DNA of 64,000 bases from Paraburkholderia sp. UYCP14C (GCF_004197395.1 NZ_SELS01000045.1:1-64000), one strand, 5' to 3'; positions 48,884 through 59,117 are shown, counted from the stretch's first letter. The notes: generated from the letters alone by a model not told the origin. Numbers and translations: made by a program.

Positions 48884-51619
48884 ATGCTTGGACTGAACCT
48901 GCGCGAAGAATTCCGGGGCAAACGTCTCAAAGGGACGGCAATTGAACTCTCCAACGACACGAACACCGGCGCAACGCAGATTGCGGCTAAGGAGTTCCTG
49001 GAGATTACCTATCCGACCCATGACCTACTGAAAGGGATCGAGGCGGTCGGTCCGAACCAAGGTCGCCCGGTAGTAGTGATCGGCGAGCGCGGCCTTGGTA
49101 AGTCGCACCTGATGGCTGCGCTCTACCACGCGGTGAACGATGCAACATCTACGAGGGCATGGCTCAATTCATGGGCGACCACGTTGGGCGACCCCAATGT
49201 CGGCCAGATCGCCCTGCGCGATGGAATGCTGGTCATTGGCGAAAGCCTGCACCGCCAGCGCTACAAATTCCTGTGGGACTTACTGTTCGAGCGTCATCCT
49301 CACGGCACTTACATCAAAGGCAAATGGGAAGGGATGGGAGCGGCCAAGACCGACATTCCATCCGACAAGCTAATCCTCGAACTGCTGCAGCATACGCCCA
49401 CGATGCTGCTCCTGGACGAGTTCCAGACGTGGTATGACGGTTTGACCAACACGAAGCAGTACCCCTGGAAGAACTGGGCGTTCAACTTCATCCAGATCCT
49501 TTCGGAGATCGCCAAGGAGCGTCCAGACCTTCTGGTGCTGGTGATCTCGGTTCGCAATGGCAGTAGCGATGCCTACCAGCAGGTGCATCGCGTCAATCCG
49601 GTCGCCATCGACTTCAAGGCTGGCGGCAACGCAGAGCGCATCCAGCGGGATCGCCGTCGGATGCTGTTGCACCGTCTGTTCGATAACCGGATGCAGATTG
49701 CTCCGGCCAGCATCGAGTCGCTTGTAGCCAAGCACGTCGCCGAATATTTCCGCCTGCTTGACGTGCCATCGTCCGAGCAGGATCGCAAGAGCAAGGAATT
49801 CACCGAGTCCTGGCCCTACGCGCCACATCTGCTGCGACTGCTTGAAGAGCAGGTGCTGATTGCGACTGACGCGCAGGAAACGCGCGACATGATCCGTATC
49901 CTGGCCAACCTCTACAAGAGTCGTGGCGAGGCGGCTCCCGTGCTCACGGCCGCAGACTTCCGTCTGGATGACGATGCCTCAGGTATCGGCGCGCTACTGG
50001 ATTCGGTGTCGAATGAGCATCACCGCACCCTGCGTGCCAAGGCTCAACAGAACATTATCTCGGTCACGGAGGCGGTCGCCGATCACGCAAGTCTCGCCCC
50101 GCACCTGCAGGAAATCGTGGGTGCGCTGTGGCTGCGATCCATTGCCGTCGGGAATCTCGCTGGTGCCGAGCCCGTGACACTGCAGGTCGACATCACCCGC
50201 AGCAAGGCCGTCGACGACAACGCCTTCCAGGTTGAACTGGCGACCATCGTCGAAAACAGCTTCAACATTCACCAGGATGGCCCCCGTCTGGTTTTCCGCG
50301 AAGAGGAAAACCCGCGTGCCAAGCTGATGGCCTGCGCGCGCAACGACAAGCTGTTCACGGACGGTTCCGATCAGGCGCAGCTGGCCAAGCAGGTTCGCTA
50401 CGTTATCGGCGGCACCGACGAGGTGGCCAAGACCTTCCGCGTGATCGCGCTGCCGAAGTCTTGGCAGACCGATCCGTGGTCAACACTGGATGAGGCCGAG
50501 CAACCCGAGCGTTGGGACGATCGCTTGCCCATCCTAGTGCTGCCGGAAGAACCCGACACCATTGACCAGCGCCTTGGCCGCTGGCTCAAAGACCATCTGC
50601 AGAAGCGCCGCAACACCATCCGTTTCCTGCTGCCGCGATCCGGCTCATCGAATGCGTTCCAAGACCGCGATTTGCTGATCCTCGCTCGCGCCGAGATGAA
50701 AGCGCAGGAGTGGAGCGGCCAGAACCCCGAGTACAAGAAGCTGCACACAGAATTCCAAGGTGCATTGCGCGACATTCTGAAGAAACGCTTTGACCGCTTC
50801 GCCGTGCTGCATCGCTGGAATTTCGCCGACCCGAACCAATGCATGTTCGGCGTCGAGAGCCTGAAGAAGCAAGGTGCCCAGATCCCCGAGGGCATCGAAG
50901 AGGCGCTGGTCAACGACCTGTTCGTGCCAGAGGACTTTGAAGACCTCGTGCTGGAAGCTGCCACCGAAAATTCACCGGTTGGCAAACTGCTGCGCGAGCT
51001 GCAAGAGCCCCGCCCGGCGGGCCGGGATTGCATCCCTTGGCTCGGCGAAACCGCGATGAAGGAACGTGTCCTGCGCTTGTGCGCGCGGGGCAAGATCGCC
51101 GTCAACCTGCGCGGCCTCGAATACCTCCAGACTCAGCCTGGCGAAGACGAGGACACAGCCTGGAAGCGACTGCGCCCCAAGCTCTCCTACACCGGACGTC
51201 AGCTGGACGAGGTGTTCCTGATGGAGCCCTCGGCGGTGCCAACCACTGGCGGCACGACGCCTCCTGCACCCCAGCCGCCTGCTGGCGGGGATGGCGGTGG
51301 CCTGTTCGGCGGTGGCACAGCACCTCCTTCGGGTGGTGATGCGACTTCTGGCGGTGACGCGCCCCCGGCCGGAGGCGGCATCTTCGGTGGTGGCTCGACA
51401 AGTACTGGCGGCAAGCCACGTATCCCCTTGAGCAACCCGCCGACGTCACCATTGAACCTGATCGGCAAACTTGAAGGTTGGGGCATTGGCCCCGCGACGC
51501 AGGTCGCCGAGGTTTCGATCAAAGTATCTGCGGCCAACGGTGCCCAGCTCAAGGAACTGCTCAAGAAACTGCCCGATGGCATGACCTTCGAGCTGAGCCT
51601 TGAGAAGGAGGACAACTAA
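48884..51619 (+). CDS. DUF499-like AAA ATPase of defence island
   Basis: A 911-aa ATPase. Walker A VVVIGERGLGKSHLMAALYHAVND near residues 64-87, then PTMLLLDEFQTWYDG (Walker B, about 170) and LVLVISVRNGSSDAY (sensor). This matches the DUF499 proteins found with DNA methylases and PglZ proteins and is similar in role to BrxC/PglY. After about residue 785 comes a long Gly/Pro/Ser linker with LFGGG and IFGGG repeats, then a compact C-terminal domain. The stop overlaps the pglZ start. It is likely the motor or assembly ATPase of the system. Confidence 0.78.
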   Translation: MLGLNLREEFRGKRLKGTAIELSNDTNTGATQIAAKEFLEITYPTHDLLKGIEAVGPNQGRPVVVIGERGLGKSHLMAALYHAVNDATSTRAWLNSWATTLGDPNVGQIALRDGMLVIGESLHRQRYKFLWDLLFERHPHGTYIKGKWEGMGAAKTDIPSDKLILELLQHTPTMLLLDEFQTWYDGLTNTKQYPWKNWAFNFIQILSEIAKERPDLLVLVISVRNGSSDAYQQVHRVNPVAIDFKAGGNAERIQRDRRRMLLHRLFDNRMQIAPASIESLVAKHVAEYFRLLDVPSSEQDRKSKEFTESWPYAPHLLRLLEEQVLIATDAQETRDMIRILANLYKSRGEAAPVLTAADFRLDDDASGIGALLDSVSNEHHRTLRAKAQQNIISVTEAVADHASLAPHLQEIVGALWLRSIAVGNLAGAEPVTLQVDITRSKAVDDNAFQVELATIVENSFNIHQDGPRLVFREEENPRAKLMACARNDKLFTDGSDQAQLAKQVRYVIGGTDEVAKTFRVIALPKSWQTDPWSTLDEAEQPERWDDRLPILVLPEEPDTIDQRLGRWLKDHLQKRRNTIRFLLPRSGSSNAFQDRDLLILARAEMKAQEWSGQNPEYKKLHTEFQGALRDILKKRFDRFAVLHRWNFADPNQCMFGVESLKKQGAQIPEGIEEALVNDLFVPEDFEDLVLEAATENSPVGKLLRELQEPRPAGRDCIPWLGETAMKERVLRLCARGKIAVNLRGLEYLQTQPGEDEDTAWKRLRPKLSYTGRQLDEVFLMEPSAVPTTGGTTPPAPQPPAGGDGGGLFGGGTAPPSGGDATSGGDAPPAGGGIFGGGSTSTGGKPRIPLSNPPTSPLNLIGKLEGWGIGPATQVAEVSIKVSAANGAQLKELLKKLPDGMTFELSLEKEDN

Positions 51620-52608
51620 TGGCACTCGACGCCGGGGTATTGCACAGCCTCACCAAAGGCACTGCCGAGGACGCATGGCACGTCATCATCAACAACGCCG
51701 TCGAGATCGCCTCGAAGCCATTGGCTGTAGGCAATGCGCCCAGCGAGGTCATCAAACGTGACCGGGAGATCGGTGCGCTCGATCATTTCCTGTCGTCCAC
51801 CGGGTGGGATCTGTGGCAGGCCTTCGGCGACACCGTCGAACGCACCTCTGATCGACTCGCTCGCTGGTGGGCCGAGCCCTACAGCGCCAAGGCGGTGCTG
51901 ATCCTTGACGGTCTGTCGTTGCGCGAATTGCCTTGGCTGCTACAAGGAGCCAAGGAACGCGGATTCACCTTGCACGAGGTCACTGCCAACGCCTCCGAAC
52001 TGCCCGGCGAAACCAACGAGTTTGCGCAGGCGCTCGGTTTTGGCAGTCGCAGCCAACTCCAGAACAACGGTGGCGGCCTTGCCCACAGGCTGCAACCGGC
52101 GCACACCGAGTGCGTCGATATGCCATGGAAGGACTGTGAGGGTCTGATCAACAGCGCACTGAACTGGGTATTCTGGCACCACTGGCCCGACAGCAAGGTT
52201 CACGACGGATCTGGCGCGGGACAGGGACTCGACACGCTGACCCGTGACGCGACCGACCAACTCAGTAGCGACGACTTCTGGGCCTTCGTCGAGCGCTTAG
52301 CTACCGGGCGACGGCTGGTCATCACTTCCGACCACGGTTACGCCGCCACCGGCTACTTCCCTGATGCCGACGGCGAGGTCGGCCAATTTCTCAAGAAGAC
52401 CTTCGCCAGTGGTCGTAGTACTGCTGGCACGGGCGAGACTGGCCCGTTCGTGCCCCCCGTGGCACTCCAGATCAACAGCCCGCACGGCGCTCATCTCCTG
52501 GCCGTTGGCCGCTGGAAATGGAAGAGCCAGGGCGGTTATCCGACGTTGACGCACGGCGGCCTCTCGCTGCTGGAGGTGCTGTCGCCCTTCGTCGAGCTCA
52601 CGAAATAA
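51619..52608 (+). CDS. pglZ: Short PglZ-domain protein
   Basis: A 329-aa protein with the alkaline-phosphatase-like PglZ core: VLILDGLSLRELPWLL (Asp at 97) and VITSDHGYAATGYFPDADGEVG (Asp-His 238-239), the two metal-site motifs. Canonical BREX PglZ is 700-900 aa, so here only the catalytic core and short flanks are present. Its ATG uses the last base of the upstream stop. PglZ is a metal-dependent nuclease/phosphatase in BREX, and its short version is known beside DUF499 and DUF1156 genes. Confidence 0.85.
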   Translation: MALDAGVLHSLTKGTAEDAWHVIINNAVEIASKPLAVGNAPSEVIKRDREIGALDHFLSSTGWDLWQAFGDTVERTSDRLARWWAEPYSAKAVLILDGLSLRELPWLLQGAKERGFTLHEVTANASELPGETNEFAQALGFGSRSQLQNNGGGLAHRLQPAHTECVDMPWKDCEGLINSALNWVFWHHWPDSKVHDGSGAGQGLDTLTRDATDQLSSDDFWAFVERLATGRRLVITSDHGYAATGYFPDADGEVGQFLKKTFASGRSTAGTGETGPFVPPVALQINSPHGAHLLAVGRWKWKSQGGYPTLTHGGLSLLEVLSPFVELTK

Positions 52609-52620
52609 GGAACGCGCTGC

Positions 52621-55600
52621 ATGGCAACCAAAAAAGAACTACTGGCGCAAGAAGTCGCCAAGGCCGTCGGTGCAGGCAAGACGGTCGCTCTCGAAACGGT
52701 CGATTTCAACGACCCGAACCGCCCCAAGACTTGTCTGGAGGTGGACTTCCCGATCCTGCCAGTCAATCAGGTGGCGATCATCGAAGGCAACGCAGGCAAG
52801 CCCATCTACCAGATGTCGAAATGGTGGGCGCGGCGTCGTTCCAGCGTGTTCCGCTCGATGTTGATCGCGGCGGCGACCAAGGCCCCGGAAGACAAGTCGC
52901 ACGCGGCCAAGCTGGTGTGGGAAAACTACTACGCCAACCACCAGAAGAAAGGCGCGTTCAAGAACCTCAAGGTTGCCGACATCTTCATGGGTGGCGGCAC
53001 CACGCTGGTGGAAGGCTCCCGTCTCGGGATGCAGATGGTCGGCAACGACCTGAATCCGGTTGCGTGGTTCGTGGTCAAGCAGGAACTCGCCAACGTCGAT
53101 CTGGAGGAAGTGAAGCGCCTGCTCGTCGACATCGAGGCCGAGGTCAAGCCGCAAATCATGCCGTACTACTACTGCGACGGGCCGAACGGCGAGAAGGGCA
53201 AATGGACGCACGTGCCTACCAAGCGCGTGATGTCAGCCGATTTCGACCCTCTCAGCATTCCTCAGGAGCAGCGGTCTGAGTACAGCTACGAAGGCCCGGA
53301 GATCATCTACACATTCTGGGCCAAGCATGGCCCCTGTCAGGTGACCGGCTGCGGCCACCGGACGCCGATCATGAGCAGCCCAGTGATGGCAGTGAAGACG
53401 CTCAGCGTCAAACACTGGGAACATTCCTGCGGCAAGTGCGGCGGCGAGTTCCACGTTGAGGAAGACGCCGCACGCATGGCACCCGATGCGCCGCTGTACG
53501 TAGCACCTTCCGAGTACCCGTTCTCCGTGCTCGACCGCAAGAAGGGCGTTGTCTGTCCTCATTGCGGTCACACCGCGCTCGTCAACCTGGGCAAGGGCAA
53601 GAACAAAAAAGTCGAACTCAGCCTGCTGGTGCATCCGCAGTGGCTGGCTGGTTCGCCCAAGCAAGACGCAAACAGCCAGCCCTACGGCGGCTCGGCTCAG
53701 GACGACGCGGCCGCGACCACGCGATGGGATCAGGAACGCGCGGCAAAGATTCGATTCCTGGAGGTGCGTGGTGCGCTGCCCGAGGAAGTGACTTGCCCTG
53801 AGACCAAACTCACATTCAAGACTGATGCAGCTACGGTACCGAAGAAGTCGCACTACTCCTGCGCGGCCTGCGGCACGGTGCAGGACGTGCTGACGACGAT
53901 CAAGGCTAGCGGCAAGACCGGGCCGATGGCGTCCTACGCGGTGCAGGGTTATGCGCCCGGACGAGACGCGGCCGGCATGCCCTACAGCGGTCGCTTCTTC
54001 GCGGCATTTGATACAGCGCACGCCAAGCAGTACGACGCGGCGTTCCAGGAGTGGGAAGAGCGCAAGGACGGCGACCTGAAGGACTACTGGCCGCGTTCAG
54101 AACTTCCCTACGGGTTCATGACGCACATGAACAACGGCGGGATACCGAATCATGGATACACGCATTGGTGGACCATGTTCAACCCCCGGCAGAGGCTCGT
54201 GCATACACAGCTCTTGAAGGCTATTTCAACTGTCGGAAGCTACGCGTGGAATGTGAGAGAGTATGTTCTTGGAGCATTCCAGCAATACCTACGTAATCAA
54301 AGTCTGTTTACTTTGTGGAACGTGCAAGCTGACAAGCTTGAGCCGCAGTTTGCTAACAACAATTACCACCCTAAGGCTACAACAGTTGAGAATTGTGTGT
54401 TCGCCACACTTGGACGCGGGAACTGGGCATCCTGCATCGAAGGAATCGTCCAGGGCCGAGAATGGGCGATGCAGCCGTGGGAAGCAGCGAGCCTTGAGAC
54501 GCTGAAACGACATGATCCAGCCTTGGCTGAACAGATTACTGGCAAGAGCGAGAAGGTCTACCCCGGCGATTCGGTCGGCGAGGTTGGCGTGTACCGGGCT
54601 TCGTCCACCGATCTCGCGCACATTGCCACCTCCAGCCTCGATCTGGTCATCACCGATCCGCCCTTCGGCGGCCTGCTGCACTATTCGGAACTGTCCGATT
54701 TCTTCTACGTCTGGCTACGCCTCGTACTGAAAGAAAAGTACCCAGACTATTTCAGCACCGAACACACGCCCAAATCGCTGGAGGCCGTCGCCAACCGGGC
54801 TCGCGAGCCTGAAGACCCGGACGGGTTCTACCAGCGCCTGCTCACGCAGTGCTGGCGCGAAGCGCATCGCGTGCTCAAGCCTGGCGGCATTCTCGCCTTC
54901 ACCTTCCACCACAGTGAGGATGAGCCATGGGTGGCTGTGCTGGAATCGCTGTTCGATGCGGGCTACTACCTTGAAGCGACCTATCCGATTCGTTCCGACG
55001 AAACAAAGGGTGAGGGATCGAAGCCTGGAACATTCGGTTCTCAGACCATCGAGTACGACATCATCCACGTCTGCCGCAAGCGCACGGAAGAACCGAAACC
55101 GGTGAGCTGGGGCCGGATGCGCCGCGAGGTGATGGCCGACGTGCGCCAACTGCAGGCGATGCTGGAGAACCACGCCAAGGAAGGTCTCCCCGCCGCAGAC
55201 ATCCAGGTGATCCGGCGCGGCAAGGCGCTGGAGTACTTCTCCCGCCACTACGGCAAGGTCTATGTCGACGAGGGGCGCACAATCTCGGTCAAGGACGCGC
55301 TAGTCGGTATCAACCAGCTCATCGACGAAGACGCGGACAAAGGCAAAGAGCCGCCGCCGGTCAATGCCGAGCCAATCACCCGCCAGTTCCTGCGCACCTT
55401 CGGCAACGCGACCGAGATGAAGCGCGACCAGTTGCAGAAATTCTTGAAGGGCTCGATCACCACGCCTGACGAATTCGAACAGCGCGGCTGGTGCTCAGAG
55501 AAGAGCAAGGTGTTCACGCGAGCGAATCCGCTCGATTTCGCCCGCGAGTGGTCTGGAAAGCACAAACGCCGCTTGACCTCGGATTTGGATCAGGCGCTAG

Positions 55601-55836
55601 TGCTCATCGGCGCGTGCTTCGATAGCAGCGGCATCAATGCCTCGGACACGCTGAAGAACGAGAATTTCAAGCCCCACGTGGCGCTGAAGCCCTTGCTGGA
55701 GTGGCTGCACAAGAACGGCCCGGATCAGGCCAACCGCAATGCGGCCTCGCGCGCCGTGTCGATCTACAACGCATGGGCGGCGACGCAGTCGGTCAAACCG
55801 ACGCAAGGCTCGTTGTTCGAGGAGTATGCGCTATGA
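52621..55836 (+). CDS. DUF1156 DNA adenine methyltransferase with Zn-ribbons
   Basis: A 1071-aa methylase of the type seen with PglZ systems. N-terminal DUF1156 (INxKWWARRRSSVFRSML-like), SAM-binding motif I ADIFMGGGTTLVEGSRLGM (about 119-138), four Cys-pair zinc-ribbon segments between about 240 and 425 (CQVTGCGH, CGKCGG, CPHCGH, CAACG), and catalytic motif IV DPPF at 679-682 followed by HYSELSDFFYVWLR. A C-terminal 350-residue region may be the specificity or partner domain. It should mark self DNA, by analogy. Bases about 54150-54550 have clearly lower GC and different codon use, an intragenic mosaic. Confidence 0.88.
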   Translation: MATKKELLAQEVAKAVGAGKTVALETVDFNDPNRPKTCLEVDFPILPVNQVAIIEGNAGKPIYQMSKWWARRRSSVFRSMLIAAATKAPEDKSHAAKLVWENYYANHQKKGAFKNLKVADIFMGGGTTLVEGSRLGMQMVGNDLNPVAWFVVKQELANVDLEEVKRLLVDIEAEVKPQIMPYYYCDGPNGEKGKWTHVPTKRVMSADFDPLSIPQEQRSEYSYEGPEIIYTFWAKHGPCQVTGCGHRTPIMSSPVMAVKTLSVKHWEHSCGKCGGEFHVEEDAARMAPDAPLYVAPSEYPFSVLDRKKGVVCPHCGHTALVNLGKGKNKKVELSLLVHPQWLAGSPKQDANSQPYGGSAQDDAAATTRWDQERAAKIRFLEVRGALPEEVTCPETKLTFKTDAATVPKKSHYSCAACGTVQDVLTTIKASGKTGPMASYAVQGYAPGRDAAGMPYSGRFFAAFDTAHAKQYDAAFQEWEERKDGDLKDYWPRSELPYGFMTHMNNGGIPNHGYTHWWTMFNPRQRLVHTQLLKAISTVGSYAWNVREYVLGAFQQYLRNQSLFTLWNVQADKLEPQFANNNYHPKATTVENCVFATLGRGNWASCIEGIVQGREWAMQPWEAASLETLKRHDPALAEQITGKSEKVYPGDSVGEVGVYRASSTDLAHIATSSLDLVITDPPFGGLLHYSELSDFFYVWLRLVLKEKYPDYFSTEHTPKSLEAVANRAREPEDPDGFYQRLLTQCWREAHRVLKPGGILAFTFHHSEDEPWVAVLESLFDAGYYLEATYPIRSDETKGEGSKPGTFGSQTIEYDIIHVCRKRTEEPKPVSWGRMRREVMADVRQLQAMLENHAKEGLPAADIQVIRRGKALEYFSRHYGKVYVDEGRTISVKDALVGINQLIDEDADKGKEPPPVNAEPITRQFLRTFGNATEMKRDQLQKFLKGSITTPDEFEQRGWCSEKSKVFTRANPLDFAREWSGKHKRRLTSDLDQALVLIGACFDSSGINASDTLKNENFKPHVALKPLLEWLHKNGPDQANRNAASRAVSIYNAWAATQSVKPTQGSLFEEYAL

Positions 55837-56333
55837 AGCAACTGCTCGACACTGTATGGCAGCGACGTGGCACCAGCTGGATTTGGGACGAGGAAGCGCG
55901 CAATCAGGTGTGTGTGGCCAGCGAGGTCTGGAGCCTGCGCCAGTTCCTTCAGGCGGTGGGCAATTGGCCCGACGATCTGCCGAGCAACGGCAACAACACG
56001 CTGGTAGTAGCGGGCTTGGAAGGTGGCCTCGATTTACTGACGCCAGAAGATGCTGAGACGTGGCTGGGCGATTCCGTGAAGCAGGCGATCCTATCGTTCC
56101 AGGACGCCTATGACGGACAGGCGGCCTTGATCTTCTGGCTGCCCTCCGGTCAGGGGCGCATCAAATTCCATCCCGCCACCGATTCTATCGAATGGCGCTG
56201 CGCGGCACCGCACGGCGAGAGTCTGCTCGCCTTCGGCCGCATCCTGTGGGGCGAGGCAAACGAGTATCCGCAGGAAATTCTGCTGCACGCAGGCAGCAGG
56301 CCCGCTGGCCTGTTCCATCTGCGGATTACCTGA
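55833..56333 (+). CDS. Unknown 166-aa subunit of defence operon
   Basis: Starts at ATG 55833, overlapping the methylase stop (ATGA), and ends 9 bp before the helicase. Contains NNTLVVAGLEGGLDLL, AILSFQDAYDGQAALIFWLPSG and a C-terminal strand region (HAGSRPAGLFHLRI). No P-loop, so it does not match BrxF; not recognised as BrxA or BrxB either. Tight coupling suggests a structural or adaptor subunit specific to this operon. Confidence 0.6.
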   Translation: MKQLLDTVWQRRGTSWIWDEEARNQVCVASEVWSLRQFLQAVGNWPDDLPSNGNNTLVVAGLEGGLDLLTPEDAETWLGDSVKQAILSFQDAYDGQAALIFWLPSGQGRIKFHPATDSIEWRCAAPHGESLLAFGRILWGEANEYPQEILLHAGSRPAGLFHLRIT

Positions 56334-56342
56334 GGTCGGCGC

Positions 56343-59117
56343 GTGGAAGCACAGACTCAGTTTCAACCAGGCGAACGAATCACCCACCACGAATTCGGCC
56401 AAGGTGTCGTTCTTGACCCTGCGCGCGATGGCTACTTGCGGGCCTTCTTCGGCGTCGGTGAGCGACGTGTGCCGGTTAGCTCGATACGCCGCCAGCTCAC
56501 TCGCACCGAGCGCATCTTGCGTGCCGTGGATGGCGGCGCTGATCGCGCACGCAAGGCGTGGCTGTCCTACGAGGCTCACGCACTGCCCGTGATGGAAAGC
56601 GCGTCGGCGCTGACGTCGGCCAAGATCGATCTATTGCCCCATCAAGTGGTACTGACCCACCGCATTGCCACTGCGTCCCCCCGGCGCTACCTCATCGCCG
56701 ACGAGGTGGGGTTGGGCAAGACCATCGAAACCGCGCTGATCTTGCGCGAGTTGGCCAGCCGTGGCGAACTGAATCGCGCACTTATGGTGGTGCCCGCCGG
56801 GCTGGTGAACAACTGGCACCGCGAGTTGAATGAGGTGTTCAATCTCGACTTTGAGGTGTTCGGCTCCGAGGGCGATATCACCGACCGCAAGACGAACGCC
56901 TTCGCCAAACACGATCGATTGATCGCGAGCATCGACACCCTCAAGCGCCCGGCGCGGATCAAGCGCCTGCTCGACGCACCGCGCTGGGATCTAGTGGTGT
57001 TCGATGAGGCCCACCATCTGACCGCCTACCGCACCGGCGGCAAGGTCAGGAAGACCGAGAACTACAAGTTGGCCGAGGCGTTGAAGGATCACTCGCGTGA
57101 TCTGATGCTGCTGTCGGCCACGCCACACCAAGGCAACCATTTCCAGTTCTGGATGCTGGTTCAGTTGCTCAATCCGACCTTGTTCGGCAGCCCTGAGGAG
57201 ATGCTGGAGAACCGCCACCGCTTGAACACGGTGATGTTCCGGCGCACTAAGGCCGATGCCTGCCAGCCCGACGGCTCGCCGCTGTTCGCGCGCCGTTGGG
57301 TACACACCGAATCCTTCCTGATGCGCCCGGAAGAGCGGCTGTTCTATGAGAAGCTACGCGAGTATCTGGAGGACGGTTTCGATCTCGCCCGTCGCCAAGG
57401 CAACCAAGGGCGCGCGCTGGGCTTTCTGATGGCGATTTTCCAAAAGATCGCAGCATCGAGCTTTGCCGCTGTGCGACGGACGCTCAAGCGCCGTCTGCTG
57501 ATGCTGACGCTGCACGAGGCTCTGCTGCGCGACAAGGAGTTGGACATCGAAGGCCGTGAACGCCTGACCGACGAGGCACGCGGGCTGATCCACGAGGAAT
57601 TCGACCTGCCCTGTGACAATATCGGACGCAGTGAAGTGGATCGGATGCTCGCCGATCTCAAGTACCGCTTGGTCAAAAAGTTGGACGAGGAGGCGCTGGA
57701 AATGGCCTCCGATCCCTATGGCAGCGAATACTCTGCAACGCACGCCGAGGAAGCGGCGTCGGCGGTCGTTGAACTTCACCTGCCCGAGGAGCGCCTGCGC
57801 ATCGGCGATCTGCTCACAAACTTCCCGCAGCAGCGCGAGACGAAGGCGCAAAAGCTGCTCGATGGACTGAGCACGCTGTGGCGGCAGAACCCAAACGAGA
57901 AGATCGTGGTTTTCGCCACCTACCTCGGCACAGTAGATTTGATCGCCCGCGAGATCGATCAGACCTTCCCCGGTCAAGGCGTGGTGGTGCTGCGTGGTGG
58001 TGATCACGGTGCCAAGGTGGCCGCAGAACGCCGGTTCCGTCAGAAAGATGGCCCGCGTGTGCTGGTTTGTACCGCTGCGGGCCGCGAAGGCATCAACCTG
58101 CAATTCGCGCGCATTCTGTTTAACTTCGACTTGCCTTGGAACCCGATGGACGTGGAGCAGCGCATCGGGCGCATCCACCGCTACGGCCAAATGCACACGG
58201 CACAAGTCTACAACCTAGTGTTGTCGGACACTATCGAGGGTCGCATCTTCCTGCTGCTCGACGAGAAACTAACCGAGATCGCGCGCACCGTCGGCAAGGT
58301 TGATGACCAAGGCAACGTCGCGGAAGACCTGCGTGCGCAGATTCTCGGACAGTTGTCCGAACGACTCAACTATGACCGGCTATACCAGGAGGCACTCTCC
58401 GATCCCGAACTGAAACGCACGCAGGTCGAGCTTGAAGCAGCCTTGTCGAATTCCCGCGAAGCGCGGCAAGTGGTGTTCGATCTATTCCAAGACCTCGAAG
58501 GCTTTAGCCTCGATGACTACAAGCCCTTCGCCGACATCTCGTCGAGCATGGATCGGTTGGTACGGTTCCTTGCTGCTGCGCTGGCAGATCGTCAACAACG
58601 ATTCGTAAAGGTCAATGAAGAGACTTATGACCTACTTGCAGCAGACGGCGTGAGACGCGTTCGCTTTACATTGAACCGCGATGCGGCCACAAGTCGGGAC
58701 GATCTGGAATTGATGGGACTGGATCACCCGCTGGTGCAAGAGGAACTAGGCCGTTGGCGCAGCGTACCGCCCGAAGAGCTTGGAATTGCGGTCCAGGGGG
58801 ACATCAAGCAACCAGTCCTGCTGTCCTTTTGGCTAGTGGAAGTTTCCGGCGGACATGGCGAGCGCCGTGTCGTCATGCACACGATTGCCATCAAGGAAGA
58901 TGGTACACGGACGCCTATGGTGGAACGACAGGGCGAGCGCTATATGCAGGCATCAGTCGCAACTCCATTCTTCTCCACAGACCGGCGACTTGAACTCTTT
59001 GCCCATGCCGTTGAGCCATCCCTACAACGGGAACTGAAGCAGAAAGGGACTGCGAACGGAGATGGAAGCTATTTTGCGGAACTGTTGGCTTACGTGGAAA
59101 TAGCGCCGCCGGCATAG
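56343..59117 (+). CDS. SNF2/HepA-type helicase of defence operon
   Basis: A 924-aa superfamily 2 translocase starting at GTG 56343. Motif I DEVGLGKT (120-127), motif II DEAHH (221-225), motif III LLSATPHQGN, and motifs V-VI GREGINLQFARILFNFDLPWNPMDVEQRIGRIHRYGQ, with a C-terminal helical and strand extension. Similar helicases (HepA/BrxHII/DrmD class) belong to PglZ- and DISARM-type systems, where they translocate on invading DNA. The N-terminal about 60 residues form a small barrel-like domain (FGQGVVLDPARDGYLRAFFGVGERRVP). Confidence 0.9.
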   Translation: MEAQTQFQPGERITHHEFGQGVVLDPARDGYLRAFFGVGERRVPVSSIRRQLTRTERILRAVDGGADRARKAWLSYEAHALPVMESASALTSAKIDLLPHQVVLTHRIATASPRRYLIADEVGLGKTIETALILRELASRGELNRALMVVPAGLVNNWHRELNEVFNLDFEVFGSEGDITDRKTNAFAKHDRLIASIDTLKRPARIKRLLDAPRWDLVVFDEAHHLTAYRTGGKVRKTENYKLAEALKDHSRDLMLLSATPHQGNHFQFWMLVQLLNPTLFGSPEEMLENRHRLNTVMFRRTKADACQPDGSPLFARRWVHTESFLMRPEERLFYEKLREYLEDGFDLARRQGNQGRALGFLMAIFQKIAASSFAAVRRTLKRRLLMLTLHEALLRDKELDIEGRERLTDEARGLIHEEFDLPCDNIGRSEVDRMLADLKYRLVKKLDEEALEMASDPYGSEYSATHAEEAASAVVELHLPEERLRIGDLLTNFPQQRETKAQKLLDGLSTLWRQNPNEKIVVFATYLGTVDLIAREIDQTFPGQGVVVLRGGDHGAKVAAERRFRQKDGPRVLVCTAAGREGINLQFARILFNFDLPWNPMDVEQRIGRIHRYGQMHTAQVYNLVLSDTIEGRIFLLLDEKLTEIARTVGKVDDQGNVAEDLRAQILGQLSERLNYDRLYQEALSDPELKRTQVELEAALSNSREARQVVFDLFQDLEGFSLDDYKPFADISSSMDRLVRFLAAALADRQQRFVKVNEETYDLLAADGVRRVRFTLNRDAATSRDDLELMGLDHPLVQEELGRWRSVPPEELGIAVQGDIKQPVLLSFWLVEVSGGHGERRVVMHTIAIKEDGTRTPMVERQGERYMQASVATPFFSTDRRLELFAHAVEPSLQRELKQKGTANGDGSYFAELLAYVEIAPPA

